A DNA stretch of 64,000 bases from Suillus spraguei (lineage: Eukaryota; Basidiomycota; Agaricomycetes; Boletales; Suillaceae), in NCBI GenBank assembly GCA_016800925.1, contig JABCPU010000261.1, forward strand, positions 1 to 64,000, given 5' to 3'. The position numbers and the translations under genes are program-made. Under the pieces are notes generated by a model. It was given only the letters and a program-made list of their open reading frames with translations. It searched no databases and was not told the DNA's origin. Below, in pieces: positions 33,084-46,115 of the stretch (its first letter is position 1; each line of letters starts with the position of its first letter).

Positions 33084-33327
33084 ATTCCTGTAGCATAGGC
33101 CAGACGTTCGAGAAGATCTTCCAACTTTTTAGCGTGCTCAAGTGCTAGATTTACGTATACAAAGCCATGTCAGTGTGCCATGTGGTGCGAAAACAAAAGA
33201 TGATCATACTACTACTCAATCATGAGTGCGCGACTCCAGTTCAATATCATATGTAAGCGAACGCGTCGCTCGATTTGGCGAAGGGCATCTTGTCGGCAAA
33301 CTCAACACGCATGCACACGGAAATAAT

Positions 33328-34872
33328 ATGTTTCGTACTACCGACATCCTGAAGACGTCTCTTTATTTGCGACCATGTATTCATCCTTCGAGTCGCTCTT
33401 TTGTCCACTCTTTGCCACGTAACTTTCCAAGAATAGGGCGGTTTACTTCGGAGAAGTCATTCCAGAGTACACCGCCAACTTTTCGTGACCAAGTTGCCCG
33501 TTCAATTGAAGTAGGGTCTTTCAGCTCTCGGTTTCCACGTCCGACAATACGGAATCAAATTTTGGTTAGTTTTATTCATTTTTTCACGCTTTAACTAGTT
33601 GGCTTATGGTTTCTCAGTTTTTTGTCGGTGGATCTTTACTTGCATATTCGATAGCTGCAAGTCAAACCGAAATCGACACCGAGTACTGGTCAAAACAACT
33701 CGTCTCCGTCTCTCACAGATGGACTCTGCGACCCCCAACTACTGAAGAGATGAGAAAGGCTCAGTACCTAGAGCTTGGCAAGGTGGGTTTCGCTCTCTTC
33801 TGAAGTGCTCCATGATACATTTTATCTTCAGTATCTGCAAACCCAAGTAAATCAACTCAAAGATACGCTGGCGGAATGGCCTCTTGCATTGCGCAACCTC
33901 ATTCTCTCTGTCTACGTTCAAGCTGCACAGTCATACCTTGATGCTCCCGAGGGCAGACGATTGTGCTGGTTGATTTGCGGTGTCAATACGGCCATATATC
34001 TCGTGTGGAAGATACCGCGACTCGCGCCGTTCATGACCCGATCCTTCACTCATCACCCGTTGTCAGGACGCTCATACACTCTGCTAATGAGCATGTTTAG
34101 TCATAAATCCTTCATCCACTTATTGGCAAATTCAATGGCTCTAGCTAGCTTTGGTGCGCTAGTTAGCTTTTTAGAGGGTCATCCTAACTTCTTCCATTTA
34201 TAAGGCTCGGCCGCCACGCACTATTTTACACTGGAACAACTGAAACATGGTGAACATCAGCAAGAAGCCACTGCCAAGTGGCATTTCCTCGCCTTCTTTA
34301 TCTCTGGTAGGACGCTTGTGCCTGTCTCCGTTGTTTTGGTTGCTCATCTTTCGAAGCTGGGCTGTTTTCTGGTTTGGTCAGCCATGTTGCTGCTTGCAAA
34401 ATTCTCTTCCCTCGTCTTGTCAACCAGTACACCGCTTCTGCAGTGATAAAGAACTCCCCGGCGGCAGCTGCAATATCTAGTACAGCCGTAAAGACTGCAA
34501 CTACTGCTCCGCGGGAGATTTTACCATCTTTAGGCGCGTCTGGCGCCATTTATGCAGCTGTGACAGTTAGCGCATTAGCATTTCCGGACGCTCAAGTCAG
34601 CCTCATTTTCCCTCCTTTCGTTTCGATACCGATTCAGGCGGGAGTTGGGGGTCTCGTCATGATTGACATGATTGGCATCGTACGCGGTTGGAGGTGGGTA
34701 CGCGGACATGTACACGAGATCATCGCTAATTTTGGTGATGCCTTTCAGGATGTTTGATCATTATGCCCATTTTGGTGGTGCGGCGTTTGGTGCAATATAT
34801 TACATGTATGGACCGCAGTGGTGGGCCTTCATGAGGGGCGAGTATCAACAACTACGCTCTCACACATCTTAG
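33328..34872 (+). CDS. PCP1: Mitochondrial rhomboid protease
   Basis: Intramembrane serine protease of the mitochondrial inner membrane (Pcp1 in yeast, PARL in animals), which processes dynamin Mgm1/OPA1 and other imported proteins. The start at 33,328 gives a presequence-like N-terminus rich in Arg and Ser (MFRTTDILKTSLYLR). A first membrane segment (FFVGGSLLAYSIAA) precedes the rhomboid domain: LCWLICGVNTAIYLVWKIP, LLMSMFSHKSFIHLLANSMA, then the catalytic Ser in SLGASGAIYAAV (34,535) and the catalytic His in FDHYAHFGGAAFGAIYYMYG (34,760). Loop His in the HxxxN of IHLLANSMA fits the oxyanion site. At least three introns. Length of about 390 residues is typical. Confidence 0.88.
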
Positions 34873-34991
34873 ACGGTAACCTAGGATCACTCTTATAAAC
34901 CACACTCAGCCATTTTTAACAAAACAGCAAACGGTGCATTGATGATCACTATTGTACAATGGCAGATAACATTATTTCTTGAATAGCGTGA

Positions 34992-35546
34992 TCACTTAAT
35001 ATCGATCTTCATGGGCTCTTGATCCTTTCCGACTTTCGGGAAAGTAACCTTCAACACTCCATTTTCCATCTTTGCCTGGACCTCCTCAGGCTGCAGGTGA
35101 TGTGAGCTTCGCGACCCACGAAGGCAGTAAGCTGACACACCTTTGCTCCCATAGGTAGTTGCAAGGTGCGAGAAAACTTTCCGTATGCGCGCTCGCGCAC
35201 AGCGTAATTTTTCTCTTGGCGCTCACTCTCTGTACCCATTTCCCCTGAGACGGTTAGGCGGTTCTGCTGTACATCAATTTTGATATCCACCGGCTTCATG
35301 CCAGGTAAATCAAACAAAGCCGTGACTTCATTGTTATCTTTGTTCTCAATCAAATCCATCCTACTCCAAAGTTAGCGATGAAATGATATCCCTTTTATGC
35401 ACGTACTTCGGGCGAAATGTCCCAATACGAGACCCGCTTTCGACGGCTCGGCTGGCATCAGAGGGACGGAACCGGGCACTGAAGGCATCGTCGAAGAGAC
35501 GCTCGAACTCGGTGAATGGGTCGTAGTGGAAGTGAACAAGAGACAT
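34992..35546 (-). CDS. Small heat-shock protein (Hsp20/alpha-crystallin)
   Basis: ATP-independent chaperone that binds unfolding proteins in the cytosol. Exon 1 starts MSLVHFHYDPFTEFERLFDD; exon 2 carries the alpha-crystallin domain (NEVTALFDLPGMKPVDIKID, RLTVSGEMG, YGKFSRTLQLP); exon 3 ends with the diagnostic AxxxNGVLxVxxPK box (AKMENGVLKVTFPK) and KDQEPMKIDIK. Introns at about 35,363-35,404 (donor GTACGT, acceptor GGAGTAG) and about 35,096-35,147 keep the frame. About 155 residues, normal for fungal Hsp20. GAAC/TTC-type repeats upstream (35,560-35,800) could be heat-shock elements but were not analysed in detail. Confidence 0.9.
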
Positions 35547-36092
35547 GATGTATGGACTTGAGAGTCGAATTTCCCCTCCTGACGGGTATTTTATATTCCT
35601 CCAGAACCCCTATGCTCCTGTAGCAGAAGAGTCATACTTTCCCTGTCGGGTTGGTCAATCGGTGTGGTTCTACCGGATATCCTGATAAGTCCACTGTTCT
35701 GCAGAGTATCAAAATCTGAAGAGGAGCATACTCGCTGAATTCAGGTGCTTTGAATTCAAATTGAACATTGAAAAGGTAACAATTGATCGGTGAACCTCAC
35801 CGTGATCATCGGGCCCCTTTGATCTGTGAGACTGAGCCCCTTGGTGCCACTAATCGGCAGTTCTCCAAATTAAGTACGCTATGCTATGCGTTCTTTTGTC
35901 GTTCAAGAACTCAATTAGCAGCGCTCCTACGATAAGTTTTTCAGAACCGTTTAAATTTCTTGGGAAATCGGGGTGGGGTTGACATTTCACGCCTGATATG
36001 AACCAGCACTTTGCTCAAAACCTGAGGATCAATGAGAAGACGAGGTGTGGGTCAACTCCAATTATCTGGAGAAAGAACAAGGTTACATTATG
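35547..36092. promoter_or_regulatory. Intergenic region between Hsp20 and COQ6
   Basis: About 545 bp, containing the Hsp20 promoter side and the 3' flank of COQ6. TTCNNGAA-like words occur (for example CTGAATTC repeated near 35,735-35,760), in line with stress control, but this is inference. No other gene is seen. Confidence 0.35.
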
Positions 36093-37965
36093 TTAGTGGT
36101 ATCTAAAAAATCTTTGGCTGGCGTTCTTAGCCAACTCCTGTATTCCTGCGCCAACCATCCCGCCGACCAATTTTGAAGTATGAGCGACCCCTGCTAGGCT
36201 CTCGACACTCTTGGAAAACAAGTCCCATCCGCTTGCATTTTTCAACCGAGAGCTCGCTCCAGCATTCATCATCAATGCGGCCTTCACTGAATCAAGCTCG
36301 TTAACCACTTCAAGCCCCACAGATCGGGCCCACACCACCGGCTGTGCTGTAGAAGAATAGACTTTGTGCAGTTTGTCGACCGCTGACATCACCTTGTGGT
36401 TCTCGACATATCGTTCCCGCGCATAGGGCATCAGAGCGGTATACGAGCCTGAAGAAATGGTCAAGGGGCATTCTTCTCGACGAGGAGAAGTGCGTCTCAC
36501 CGATGTCTCCGCCGTGCGTCACAGCTTGTATGATGCATCTTGATAGAGCGTCGACGTCTCCTAGGCCCAGGTTTAGACCTTGTCCTGCCAGCGGATGGAC
36601 AGTATGTGCAGCATCCCCAACTAAGACCGTGCGGCTTCCCGCGCCCTCGCCGAGATAAGATTCAGCATGGCTGTAACGAAGCGGAAAACTTGCTATTGTG
36701 CCCTGCTGGATTGATATCACAAGAGGAGGAAGCGCACCCGCATCATCTGGGGGAACACCACCATCCGAAATCGTTGACGTAGCGGATGCGTACGCAGAGT
36801 GGCTTGAAATGCCGTCCGAGCGTTCTCTGAATGTGATTTCTTCCTTGATCTCTTCGCTTGAATTAGCGCCTTCGAGGAGTCGTTGGTAGATGTACTGCAA
36901 AGACGGTTCGGGGAGGCGGAAAGCAGCATTGATTAATTGCCCCAGAACTCCTGGAGATGATTTTTTCAGCGCTGCCGCTAGATGAAGTTTGGTCGACCAT
37001 ACGAGTGAAGAAGTGCAAGGGGAGAGCGGTAGGAATGCAATCGGACCCGTCGGAAGGAATCTTTGGTAAGCCGTGTTGTTGGGTGCTTGGAATGGTCCTC
37101 GCGGCGCGTGGTTTAGCGTCGCGACAACTGCTTGCGTGTCATATGACCATCCGTATGATGAGATCCCAGCGAACGATCTTACTGGGGAGTTGAACCCGTC
37201 GGCGCCGACCAGCAGTCTTGCGCGTAGGGTGGCGCCATTAGAAAGATGCACGAGGGGCCAGTCGTTGCGGTCACCTGCATCACGCTTTATCGATTCGACT
37301 TCGACGTTTTGAATTACCTGGACACTCTGGATACCCGAAAGCTTTCTTAGCAGGGCGCGTTGGAGGTTCAGATTTTCTGTCATTCGAGCCATTTCGCTCG
37401 ACTCTGGAATTTCAGACGCATTGAAGGTAATGCGAGCACCAGAAATACCATCCCACACCTAAACGAGACACTTGAGCACTAAAATCGATTTCATCCTACG
37501 GAGACACACCTGCATCTGGTGAATAGGATTCGTGCGTGCAAGTTCGACATAGTCCCAGACGCCAATCCCTGGAACAATTTATTATTATATCGAGCGCCTT
37601 CACATGGTATACGCACTGTTCAAGAAATGCTGAGACGTGTCTGTGATGGAACTGACGCGGTTTGAGTACGCATTGTGCGGCATGTCCCAATCCTGTATTT
37701 TGGATAAGTCCCCCCCTTCTATGAGTGTAATTTTTAGTGAATTCTTGGCGGTAGGGTTCGATGCTGTGTATAATGCTCGAATAAGAGTGAGATGTGGGCC
37801 AGGGAGCAACGCACCGAGAGCAGCTGCCAAAGCCAATCCTGCTGGTCCACCTCCTACTATCACAATATCATTGTCTCTCGCGTGTTCAGAACTGAAGGAT
37901 CTGAAAAATAGCCTCTGTCGACATCTAAGACGCGCTAATGACCTTGACGTTGTAAAGAAGGCCAT
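36093..37965 (-). CDS. COQ6: Ubiquinone biosynthesis flavin monooxygenase
   Basis: FAD-dependent hydroxylase that adds the C5 hydroxyl of the ubiquinone ring, in the matrix-side CoQ complex. Start chosen at 37,965 because MAFFTTSRSLARLRCRQRLF is a clear mitochondrial presequence; a start at 38,031 adds 22 residues. Motifs: FAD Rossmann NDIVIVGGGPAGLALAAALG; family-typical DMPHNAYSNRVSSIT; LLVGADGFNSPVR (DG motif); and GDAAHTVHPLAGQGLNLGLG near 36,600. The C-terminus is RSVGLEVVNELDSVKAALMM to FFRYH. Introns near 37,560-37,610, 37,460-37,505 and 36,440-36,505. About 580 residues, slightly longer than yeast Coq6. Divergent from SEC6 with a 226-bp gap. Confidence 0.92.
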
Positions 37966-38191
37966 GAAACGGTGTATTGAATGTGTGACGGTCTGTGACC
38001 CATCCAAGAAAGCTTCAGGCACATGCGCCAATTATTATATACCATGTACATGCACTAGGCCACTCATAGACCTTCGTGTTGACTTCGTCACATTTCCGCA
38101 GTCGCTTGCACTTACTCCTGGATTCACAAGACTCATTTACTAGAACAGTGATATTTGAATATTGGAGACTAGTCTGACTGCCGTAGCTTCC

Positions 38192-40584
38192 ATGGCTGCC
38201 CCGCAGGTATCTGCTGCACAAGCCATCGGCGAGTACCTCCAGTCTCCCGACGATCTTTTGAAAATCTCAGCATTCCGGAAGAAACTGGAAAAAGAGAAGG
38301 CTTCCATTGATGCCAGACTTAAAAGCGGCGTCAAGGAGCAGCTTGATGCAACTCGGGAAGGACTGACGAAGTTGCTTGGGACACGAAACAACGTTCAGGT
38401 CATAAAGGAGGAGATGCAGACTGTGGACAGGATGTGCTCCGACCCTCAAATTGTTGTGTCAACCTTCGACCAGATCAGCAGGGTGCGTTTCCCATCGTTC
38501 ACGCATTCCGCCAGCTTGAGGTTGTATAGGTATCGATGGTGCACAGGAATTTCGAGCAGACAGAGGAGATGGTCAACAATCTACTGGAGATTAACTCTAA
38601 GCTTGATGTACTGGAGGAATTATTGGAAGCGGAGAGCAGAATCATCATTGGACCCGCTCCTAATCTACTTCCAATCCACTTTCACATCAACCGTCTGGAG
38701 GCATTCCGGAATCAGACCATGCATCAAGCAAAGAAAGCTTCTGCCAATTCGCGCCAAAAACTTGCACGTATGTTTGAGCGGTTGAACAAGCTCATTGAAG
38801 ACTTCGAAACATACATCATGGAGTTGGCCCGCAACGTGCTGCCACTTGTTCGTGCAGGGTATCCGCAAGTTGTGGTAAAGCTCATAAAGATTGTGGAGCT
38901 TGAGGCACGAGAAGATGAAAAGGTATGACACTACATAATTCACCTAGAACGAAGTTGATATGGTGTAAGGCCATTGCTATCAGGCTCGTCAAGAAAGCTG
39001 CCAAGATGGACGCAGCGTCTAAATTCAAGTCCATGCAGGCAAATGCCCGTATTATTAAGCATTACCGCTCTAAAGCTACCAAAGTCATATCTGACTCTAT
39101 CAAGGCCAATTTTGACGACGCATATGCGCGGCACCAGCACGACCCTGGCGCCTTTCTTGGTGGCCTTGGTTGGATATACCAAGACCTCATCCGCATTGAA
39201 AGCGACGTGGTGCCATGCTTTCCACCGAGCTACGAGATACATGCGTTCTACATAAAAGAGTACCACCGCACTCTAAACGCGACTCTTCAGCGCATCATTG
39301 AATCGGAGCCCGACGCAAGCATCATGCTCGATCTTCATGCCTGGATTAAGGAGTATAAGAAGAGCATGAAAGAGTTGAATGTAGCACCAGAGCTCCTTGA
39401 TCCACCGTTGCTTGGCGGCGAGGAGCAGAACCTCATCGAGGACTACCTGAAATTGATTGTCAAGAAACTCGATGAATGGTCTGCGAACCTAATGAAGACG
39501 GAGATTCAAGAGTTCACCACGCGTTCGGATCCACCTGAGGTGGACAGCGACGGACTGTATGGCACGCAGGGCGCAGTTATCCTGTTCCAGATGGTGAATC
39601 AACAGATCGACGCAGCGACAGAAAGTGGTCAGGGAGCTATCCTTGCTCGTGTGGTGGGTGAGGTGAATCGAGTCATGAGGAGCATACAAGATCAATGGAC
39701 CAAAGTCGTTGAGGGAGAGCTGAAGAAGCAGACGGAGAAACCCGAGGAGGTCGTCGGGGGTTTGGCAGAGTATTGCATTGCGCTTGCCAACGACCAGATC
39801 AAGTCCGCCGACAACACCGAGGCACTTTTGGGCAGGCTCGAGCCTCTTGTATCAGAGAAGTACCGAACGCCCATTGGTGAGAAGCTCAATGACGCCATCG
39901 ATGGAAACTTGGATGTTGCGAAGAAATGCATCCAAACATTTATTGATATTATCCTCAACGACTTGAAGCCCGCGATGAAGCAGCTTTTCCAGCCAACTTG
40001 GTACGATGGCATCATGGAACAGATCGTGCTTACAATGCAGGATTACATGGCTGTTCAATCTTACATCAACCCGTCGCTCCTCGAGCTTCTTGTCGAGTAT
40101 CTGCTTGACGCCTTCTTGGTTACTTATCTTACCGCACTTGCCAACTGCCCAAAATTACGTATACCAGCAGCCACGGAGCGCATTAAAGAGGACATTAGTA
40201 ATGTGTTCTCCTTCTTCAGCGGGTTCAAACCCACCAAAGAGCTCGAGCCTTACTTTGAGGTGGTGGACCTAATTTTAGCGATGTTGGAAGCGTCTAAAAG
40301 CATGGTTTTTCTGTCGTTTTGGGCATTCGCGAAAGTGCACGGGCCCTGTATACCGTTCGTGGAGGGACTGATGAAAGTTCGAGGGGATTTCGATCGTTCT
40401 GCTGTCAGCGAAGTCATGGATAGCATCAAGCGTAAAGTAAAAGATGAAGGCTTAACTGATCGTAAGTACTTCTGTAAACTGTGCTAATCAGTATTATGCT
40501 TATTCTTCTGCCTCAGCTCCGGAACCGACGATCATGAAGAAGATAACGGTTCAAAGCACCCTATCACGTTTCTTGCGGACATAA
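38192..40584 (+). CDS. SEC6: Exocyst complex subunit
   Basis: Sec6/EXOC3 is a rod-shaped subunit of the exocyst, which tethers secretory vesicles to the plasma membrane at growth sites such as hyphal tips. Start MAAPQVSAAQAIGEYLQSPD at 38,192. N-terminal coiled coil: DLLKISAFRKKLEKEKASID, ARLKSGVKEQLDATREGLTK, then after an intron at about 38,482-38,529 MVHRNFEQTEEMVNNLLEIN. The large final exon (about 38,984-40,460) carries the Sec6 helical repeats, including FLGGLGWIYQDLIRIESDV, EEVVGGLAEYCIALANDQI and LSFWAFAKVHGPCIPFVEG. A last short exon ends KITVQSTLSRFLRT. About 750 residues, as in other fungi, with no breaks. Confidence 0.92.
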
Positions 40585-40730
40585 TCTGACTGTCATTATT
40601 ATTTATCTCCTTTTGGTCTTTCCTGTCCATTGCACTGCACTGTACTCGCATGATATCCATCGGAATACAAAGTATCATTTCATTGTGGCTTAGAGCCTTA
40701 TGTCGTCTACAGATATGATCTCTACGTTAC

Positions 40731-43700
40731 TCAGTCAGTCTTGGTCTTATCTGCGGCCACGTTGGAGCGATCAGGCAGGACTGCAGCTACTTCGTCTATT
40801 TTCTTAAACTGCCACGGGAATCTTGAGGGATAGAGGAAAGGACGGAGATCAAACCCTGTGCGAAAATGTCAGTCTGGGCATTTTGTAATGTGGAGTTTTG
40901 AGTGCAACATACTGTTGTCATCTGGGCTGTAGGATTCCTACTACAAATTCAGTTTCGTATCAGCACGTGAAAGCAAATATACCCACAGCATGATAAGATG
41001 GTGTCAGAGTTGTCATCTTATGACGGTTGCGTGCATATTCAAAGAAGAAATGCTTGACTTTCTCTGCGATCTAGAAGGCATAATCAGTATATTACACTTA
41101 ACCTTAAACGATGGCGTACTTGAACGGGAGACAGGAATGAGCCCCACTCGTGCACCAGCTTCGTGAACATGCCGTATGGTCCACATTTCTCCACTTTGCG
41201 AAAACGACCAAAGACTGACAGTTCATCATATGTCATCCCCATATCCGCCTATCGGGTGATCAGTGCCATTGGGAGAACACTTTCGAGAGAATCTTCACCT
41301 CGTCCGTTTGGGCATATGTCTCTGAAATTGGCTCTAGTTCAGCGGTCGGTATGGCGCTCAAAAATCTGCAGCATATCAGGAAATAGTGTCAATCCTAATG
41401 ACACAGCTGTACTAACTCGTTCAAGATGGGAATTTCAAACGCATCCCGAGCATAGGCAATGAACTTCTTGAGGTCGGTCTTACTGATGCCACCAATAGGA
41501 TTGATATCAGCTGGCATCGATGTTAGTTCATTCAGCATTTCTTTTGAGACGGGCCGACCTGATGAACAATCGTATTTCGTGAGATACCCGCGGAGACTGA
41601 AACCTAAGTCAGTCGATTGTCACCACTCCGGCCAGTTAACATACCTTTCATCAACGTTCGCACTACCAAGAACGAGAAGCGCACCCTGTCTGCCTCGCAC
41701 CCAAGGCAGTAGTTGAGCAAAGAGATAAGCAAGGAGCATCCGCAACCGTGCCTGGCGGTAGTTATCAGTGACCGTATGGATCCAGATTCATGGCACTTAC
41801 CTGGATGTTTTGCAGCGCCAAATTCTCCGCACCTGATCCACCATGGGTTCTGAACTGGGGTCGCATACCAGTAACGAACGCGAACAGGTCACGGACGGAG
41901 GTAACAAGAGTGTCCATGTTCAGGTCTACATGGTAGCTAGGTTCATTTTTAGTCGAACGTTTCGAGAAATGAAATGGACGCATGCCTTCCAATCGCTTCT
42001 GAAAGGTCCTTAGCCCTTTTTCTCGTTTCTGTGCTAGAATTCTCGGTGCCCATGTAACACGTGTGGAAGATCTTGTTGCAGAACTCATGTGGATCCAAAG
42101 GAGTATAGACTGAATCTTCCGGTTCTCCAACCATTCGTCTTGCATCAGCAATGACTTGCTTGTCTGATTAAAAGTGATCGTGTTAGCCAAAACACTAAAC
42201 CAACAAGTGAATGACAGCACCTCCCTTGCGTGCAGCCTCAGCCACGAGACGGCACATGGAATATACTATTACAGCTGTGGCGCAGGAATCAATACCTCCG
42301 CTGAGAGGAACAAAGTATCCCTGTGTGCGGGAACGCCTGAGGTAGTCCCAGAGCCAGCAAGCTGGACCAAGTCTATGGAGAGCATCAGCACCAGCATTTG
42401 ACCACGAGTAGCAGACCTACGCTATCTCTTCCTCTGGAGTATGAAACCTTGCTCCAGAAAGCTTAGCCTGGATACCCAGGGTCATTGCCCCATCTGTGTC
42501 GCCAAACTTTCCACTTGAAAGCGCAAACGGCACTTCAATTCGATGGAACACCTCAGAACTGGCAGCCTGGAGCCCGCGGCTGCGGGATGTGCGATGTGAG
42601 CGCACATCCTCGATGTCGATTGTAGCTGTGACGACCTCAACGTCGTTCAAGGAGAACTGTGAGCCTTGGGCAACAATGTGGCCATTCATGGCAATCATGG
42701 CACAACCGTCATAATACAGCCGATCGCCATCGCAGCCTTGTTGGTTTGCATAAAGATAAACACCACCAAGCTAGAAGGTGAGTTAGCTGGTAAACTCCAT
42801 ATTGGGGCACGTCTGCTACCTTGAGCGTCGCTTCCTTTATTAGCTCAACGCGGGTGTAAAGTTTTCGTAACTCATGGTGGCTACCACTGGAATTAGTAAA
42901 TATTTCGACGCCGTCAAGTCCCATTAAGATATGCGGACTTGAAGAAGGGTATGAATAGACGTGCTCGGGCAAGATGAAGACACATACCTCGCTGGCGTGA
43001 AGAGCTCTTCACAGAGCTCGACGCCTATGCAGGTGTCCACCGTGCTTATAACACAGTCTCCAAAAGGTACTTTAACCTGGGAAGGAAGAGTTGCACATGA
43101 GTGAGGTTGAAGGAAATCAATTACAAACCTGCTTCGTGACGGTTTGAATAATCCTTGGGAGAAAATGATCTTCCCACTGTCGATGCTTCATCCAGGGAGT
43201 AAAGTACCGCATTTCACGGTAGTTGCCATCATTGGCCAGCCACATCTTAGGGCGAATGTGTAGGATCTGCCTATCGTGTACAATGACACGGCAATTGTAA
43301 ATCACGTTCTTGTGCACTACGGGCCTGTCATATTTTGAATGAAGTCTATAGTATAGGTGAATGATTCTGTCAACGTACATTCCAATATCACAGATAATTC
43401 CAATAGTATCGTTGCTGGCCAATATCTTGGCCAGTACCTCCCATGAATGGAGGACGGTGTCCCCTGTGCTAGGTTATCAAGAGCGCTATGTTTATGTGTG
43501 TGGGTTAGCACCTTCAAGGAAATGGTCGTAGCAGCCATATCCACTGTGTTGTGGAGGATCTTAATTACATGTGCTTTCACAATGCATGAGTACTGACGAA
43601 ATTTCCAACTCTGGTCCGACTCTCAGGGTAGCACCGCGCTCCTTTGCGATCGCGATGCTTTGGATGATACGTTCATAGTTTCCCTAATACGTATAACCTT

Positions 43701-43898
43701 AGTTTAATGACATGTGGTGACCGTATAATGAAGAACATTTACCTGAAAATCTAACGCCCACTGGTTCAATGAACTTTCTAGCGCTTTAGTAGATGCTAGT
43801 TGCTGAGGTCACTACAACGCACCATCTGGGAAAATATGGGTAAGTATCAAGATACGGCGGACATACACTCACGTAGCCAACGTTATTAGGTGCCCCAT
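40731..43898 (-). CDS. QNS1: Glutamine-dependent NAD+ synthetase
   Basis: Final step of NAD+ synthesis: ATP-dependent amidation of nicotinate adenine dinucleotide using glutamine. N-terminal nitrilase-type glutaminase: MGHLITLAT (43,898), [10 protein letters not shown], active-site Glu in RVGPELEI, and the nucleophile Cys in [18 protein letters not shown] (near 43,020). C-terminal synthetase: [20 protein letters not shown] with the SGGxDS ATP-pyrophosphatase loop (near 42,290), [38 protein letters not shown], and the usual ending [21 protein letters not shown] dozen or more short introns split it. Expected length about 700 residues. Start fixed by ATG with GTGAGT donor after LAT and resumption in frame at SLNQW. 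Confidence 0.92.
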
Positions 43899-44267
43899 GA
43901 ATGGAGTCTCTGGCTGTTATGCGAGCGTACGCGTTCCCGTCGGTACCCGAGTTATGTAATAGTGTCTTATCTTATCTTCCCACACCATTGTGTCGTGGGA
44001 ATGTGCTCACGTACCTTGTTTGACAACCTCTGCTTATGGCATATGAGACATTATCTCGTCACTCTCTACAGTATTTTCGTGTTAATAAGCATTAGTATTA
44101 ACATGCACCTGAAATAAGAGAGGAACGAGTGAAACACAACGCCGATCATAATAAAATTATTAGACAGGTGATAGGAAGAGGACTGGCGCTGGCACCGTTA
44201 CGATATCTTATCTTTATCATAACTCATCATGTGATTACGATACTTTTCCATAGTGAACCAACTGAAC
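43899..44267. promoter_or_regulatory. Divergent upstream region QNS1/SNF8
   Basis: About 370 bp between the start codons of two divergently read genes. No additional coding feature is convincing; GATAAGATA-like words (ATCTTATCTTTATCA near 44,200; TCTTATCTTATCTTCC near 43,965) are GATA-factor-type sites in tandem, which may or may not be used. Confidence 0.4.
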
Positions 44268-45011
44268 ATGCATCGCGGCGTTGGTCTTGCTGCTTTTGAC
44301 AAAGAACAACTATCACAACGTTTTGCAGAACTATCTACTGAGCTCTCGAAAAACCAGCTCGACCATCTACAGTCGCAACTAACACAATTCCGAACTGCCC
44401 TTTCGCACTTCGCAGCGACACACAGGGATTCAATTCGTAGTGATCCAGCGTTTCGACATGAATTCCAGCAAATGTGTTCGTCAATCGGTGTGGACCCGCT
44501 CGCTGGACCAAGAAAGGGCGGCTGGTGGGCAGAAATGCTTGGGATGGGTGATTGGCAGTATGAGCTGGGAGTTCAGATAGTAGACCTGTGCGTGAGCACG
44601 AGGGAGAGGAACGGAGGGATGATAGGAATGGAGGAGCTCGTACGTATGGTCAGCAAGCTGCGTGGCGTCGACAGTGGTATCATTACAGAAGAAGACGTCA
44701 TAAGAAGCATCAAGACACTCCAACCGCTCGGCGCTGGATACGAGGTGCTTGACGTTGGTGGTGGAAAGAAGATAGTAAGAAGTGTTGTCAAGGAACTAGA
44801 TGCCGATCAGGCTGTTATTCTTGCGGAAGCACAAGTAGAAGGAGGGCGGATTGTTGAAGCAATACTGGAGAACCGTCGAGGATGGACAAGAGAACGTGCT
44901 CGAGCTGCTCTGGAGAATATGCTTCTTCGAGACGGCCTTTGCTGGCTCGATGCTCAAGACGAGCAGTACGGGCAAGCCTATTGGGTTCCTTCTGCCATGC
45001 GTTGGGATTAG
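44268..45011 (+). CDS. SNF8: ESCRT-II subunit
   Basis: Snf8/Vps22 is part of ESCRT-II, which sorts ubiquitinated membrane proteins into multivesicular bodies. The single-exon frame starts MHRGVGLAAFDKEQLSQRFA at 44,268; the earlier in-frame codon at 44,253 is GTG and is not used. Conserved blocks: HEFQQMCSSIGVDPLAGPRK, GGWWAEMLGMGDWQYELGVQ, IVDLCVSTRERNGG, and two winged-helix domains ending ERARAALENMLLRDGLCWLD and YWVPSAMRWD. 247 residues match the family length. An intron-poor gene in an intron-rich neighbourhood. Confidence 0.93.
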   Translation: MHRGVGLAAFDKEQLSQRFAELSTELSKNQLDHLQSQLTQFRTALSHFAATHRDSIRSDPAFRHEFQQMCSSIGVDPLAGPRKGGWWAEMLGMGDWQYELGVQIVDLCVSTRERNGGMIGMEELVRMVSKLRGVDSGIITEEDVIRSIKTLQPLGAGYEVLDVGGGKKIVRSVVKELDADQAVILAEAQVEGGRIVEAILENRRGWTRERARAALENMLLRDGLCWLDAQDEQYGQAYWVPSAMRWD

Positions 45012-45250
45012 TAATTCTGTTACTCACCAAGGTGCGTGTTGTGATTATTCAATATTGACACTCAGATGACCTGAGGACAGATCAAAGTTCAATTGCAATT
45101 GAACCAGGTAACCCCTTAGAGGCTCGACTGTCAATATCAATATCCGCACTACCGCCTGGATCCTACGTCTCCATCGGCGGAGTATCTTCGGTGTAGAAGC
45201 ACCCACTCCTGACTTTGAAGCGTTTCACATTGTGTTGGATGACGTAGATT

Positions 45251-45802
45251 ATGCAACAGTCGAAACAAACACAAGTTAGGACTCCAGGAGGATACGTATC
45301 ATATCCTTCTCAATCATATGCTGCACTCAATGTTTCGTCAACTCATTTCCCGAGTGGCTTTGTGACTGGTTTTGAAGCTTTTTCACATGGCATTTTCGTT
45401 TTTCTGTCATTATTCAAGGGTTCTGACTTTCCTGTAATTCTGATTATGTGGCGTTGTTCAGAGCATATGGGGTTTGGTGGGGTGGGACCGCTACAAGCTA
45501 CTCTTCTGGGTTTCGCATATAGTTTGTCGTCATTTTCTCATTGATAATAGAATTCCTGATCTGTTGTGCTAGGAATTACGTTCGTGTATATCAACCCGGC
45601 GGCGTCCAGACGGGTTTGCACAGGCGCTTGTTTCCATGTTGGTGTTGGATCGGCTGCCATCCACTACGTGTTCTTAACAACCATCGGAAACAATATAGAC
45701 TTAGAGGGAGTCTGGATATCATTTGATGAAATGCATTGTGTATGTATGGGCGTCCTTATCTTGTGTGTAAAACGACTAATTAAAGAGACAGCTGATGGAT
45801 GA
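45251..45802 (+). pseudogene. Possible remnant of a second MFS transporter
   Basis: Two adjacent open frames give hydrophobic readings (HGIFVFLSLF, FPVILIMWRC) and then GITFVYINPAASRR and GVLILCVKRLI. GITFVYINPAASRR resembles VVFMYINASAPNRA in the last third of the MFS gene just downstream (47,655). Stops separate the pieces. I read this as a decayed tandem relative of the 46,116 gene, but similarity is short and the assignment is weak. The stretch 45,012-45,250 holds nothing I can name. Confidence 0.3.
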
Positions 45803-46115
45803 ATTTGATCAATAGTTTGTTGTTCTGATTTGGGTGGGAACGTGGAAGCTGATCGTCCTAGGCTCCCTCCATCAAAGTTGCGGGATCAAGTCGGTTTGAC
45901 TTCTTTTGGTGGCTCAGATGATCTATAGAGTACTTAGGTCCTAGGAATACTTCCAAACTCGGGATCTGCGCACAAAGCATACCATCGTGAGCCGCTTCAA
46001 GTATCTCTAATAGTGTACTAATCTCCATTATCCCCCATAAATGCCACGCTCAGGGACTAGTCCTTGAATTATACTTAAGCTATAAGGCAAATCTGAGCTT
46101 TGGTATATAGCGATT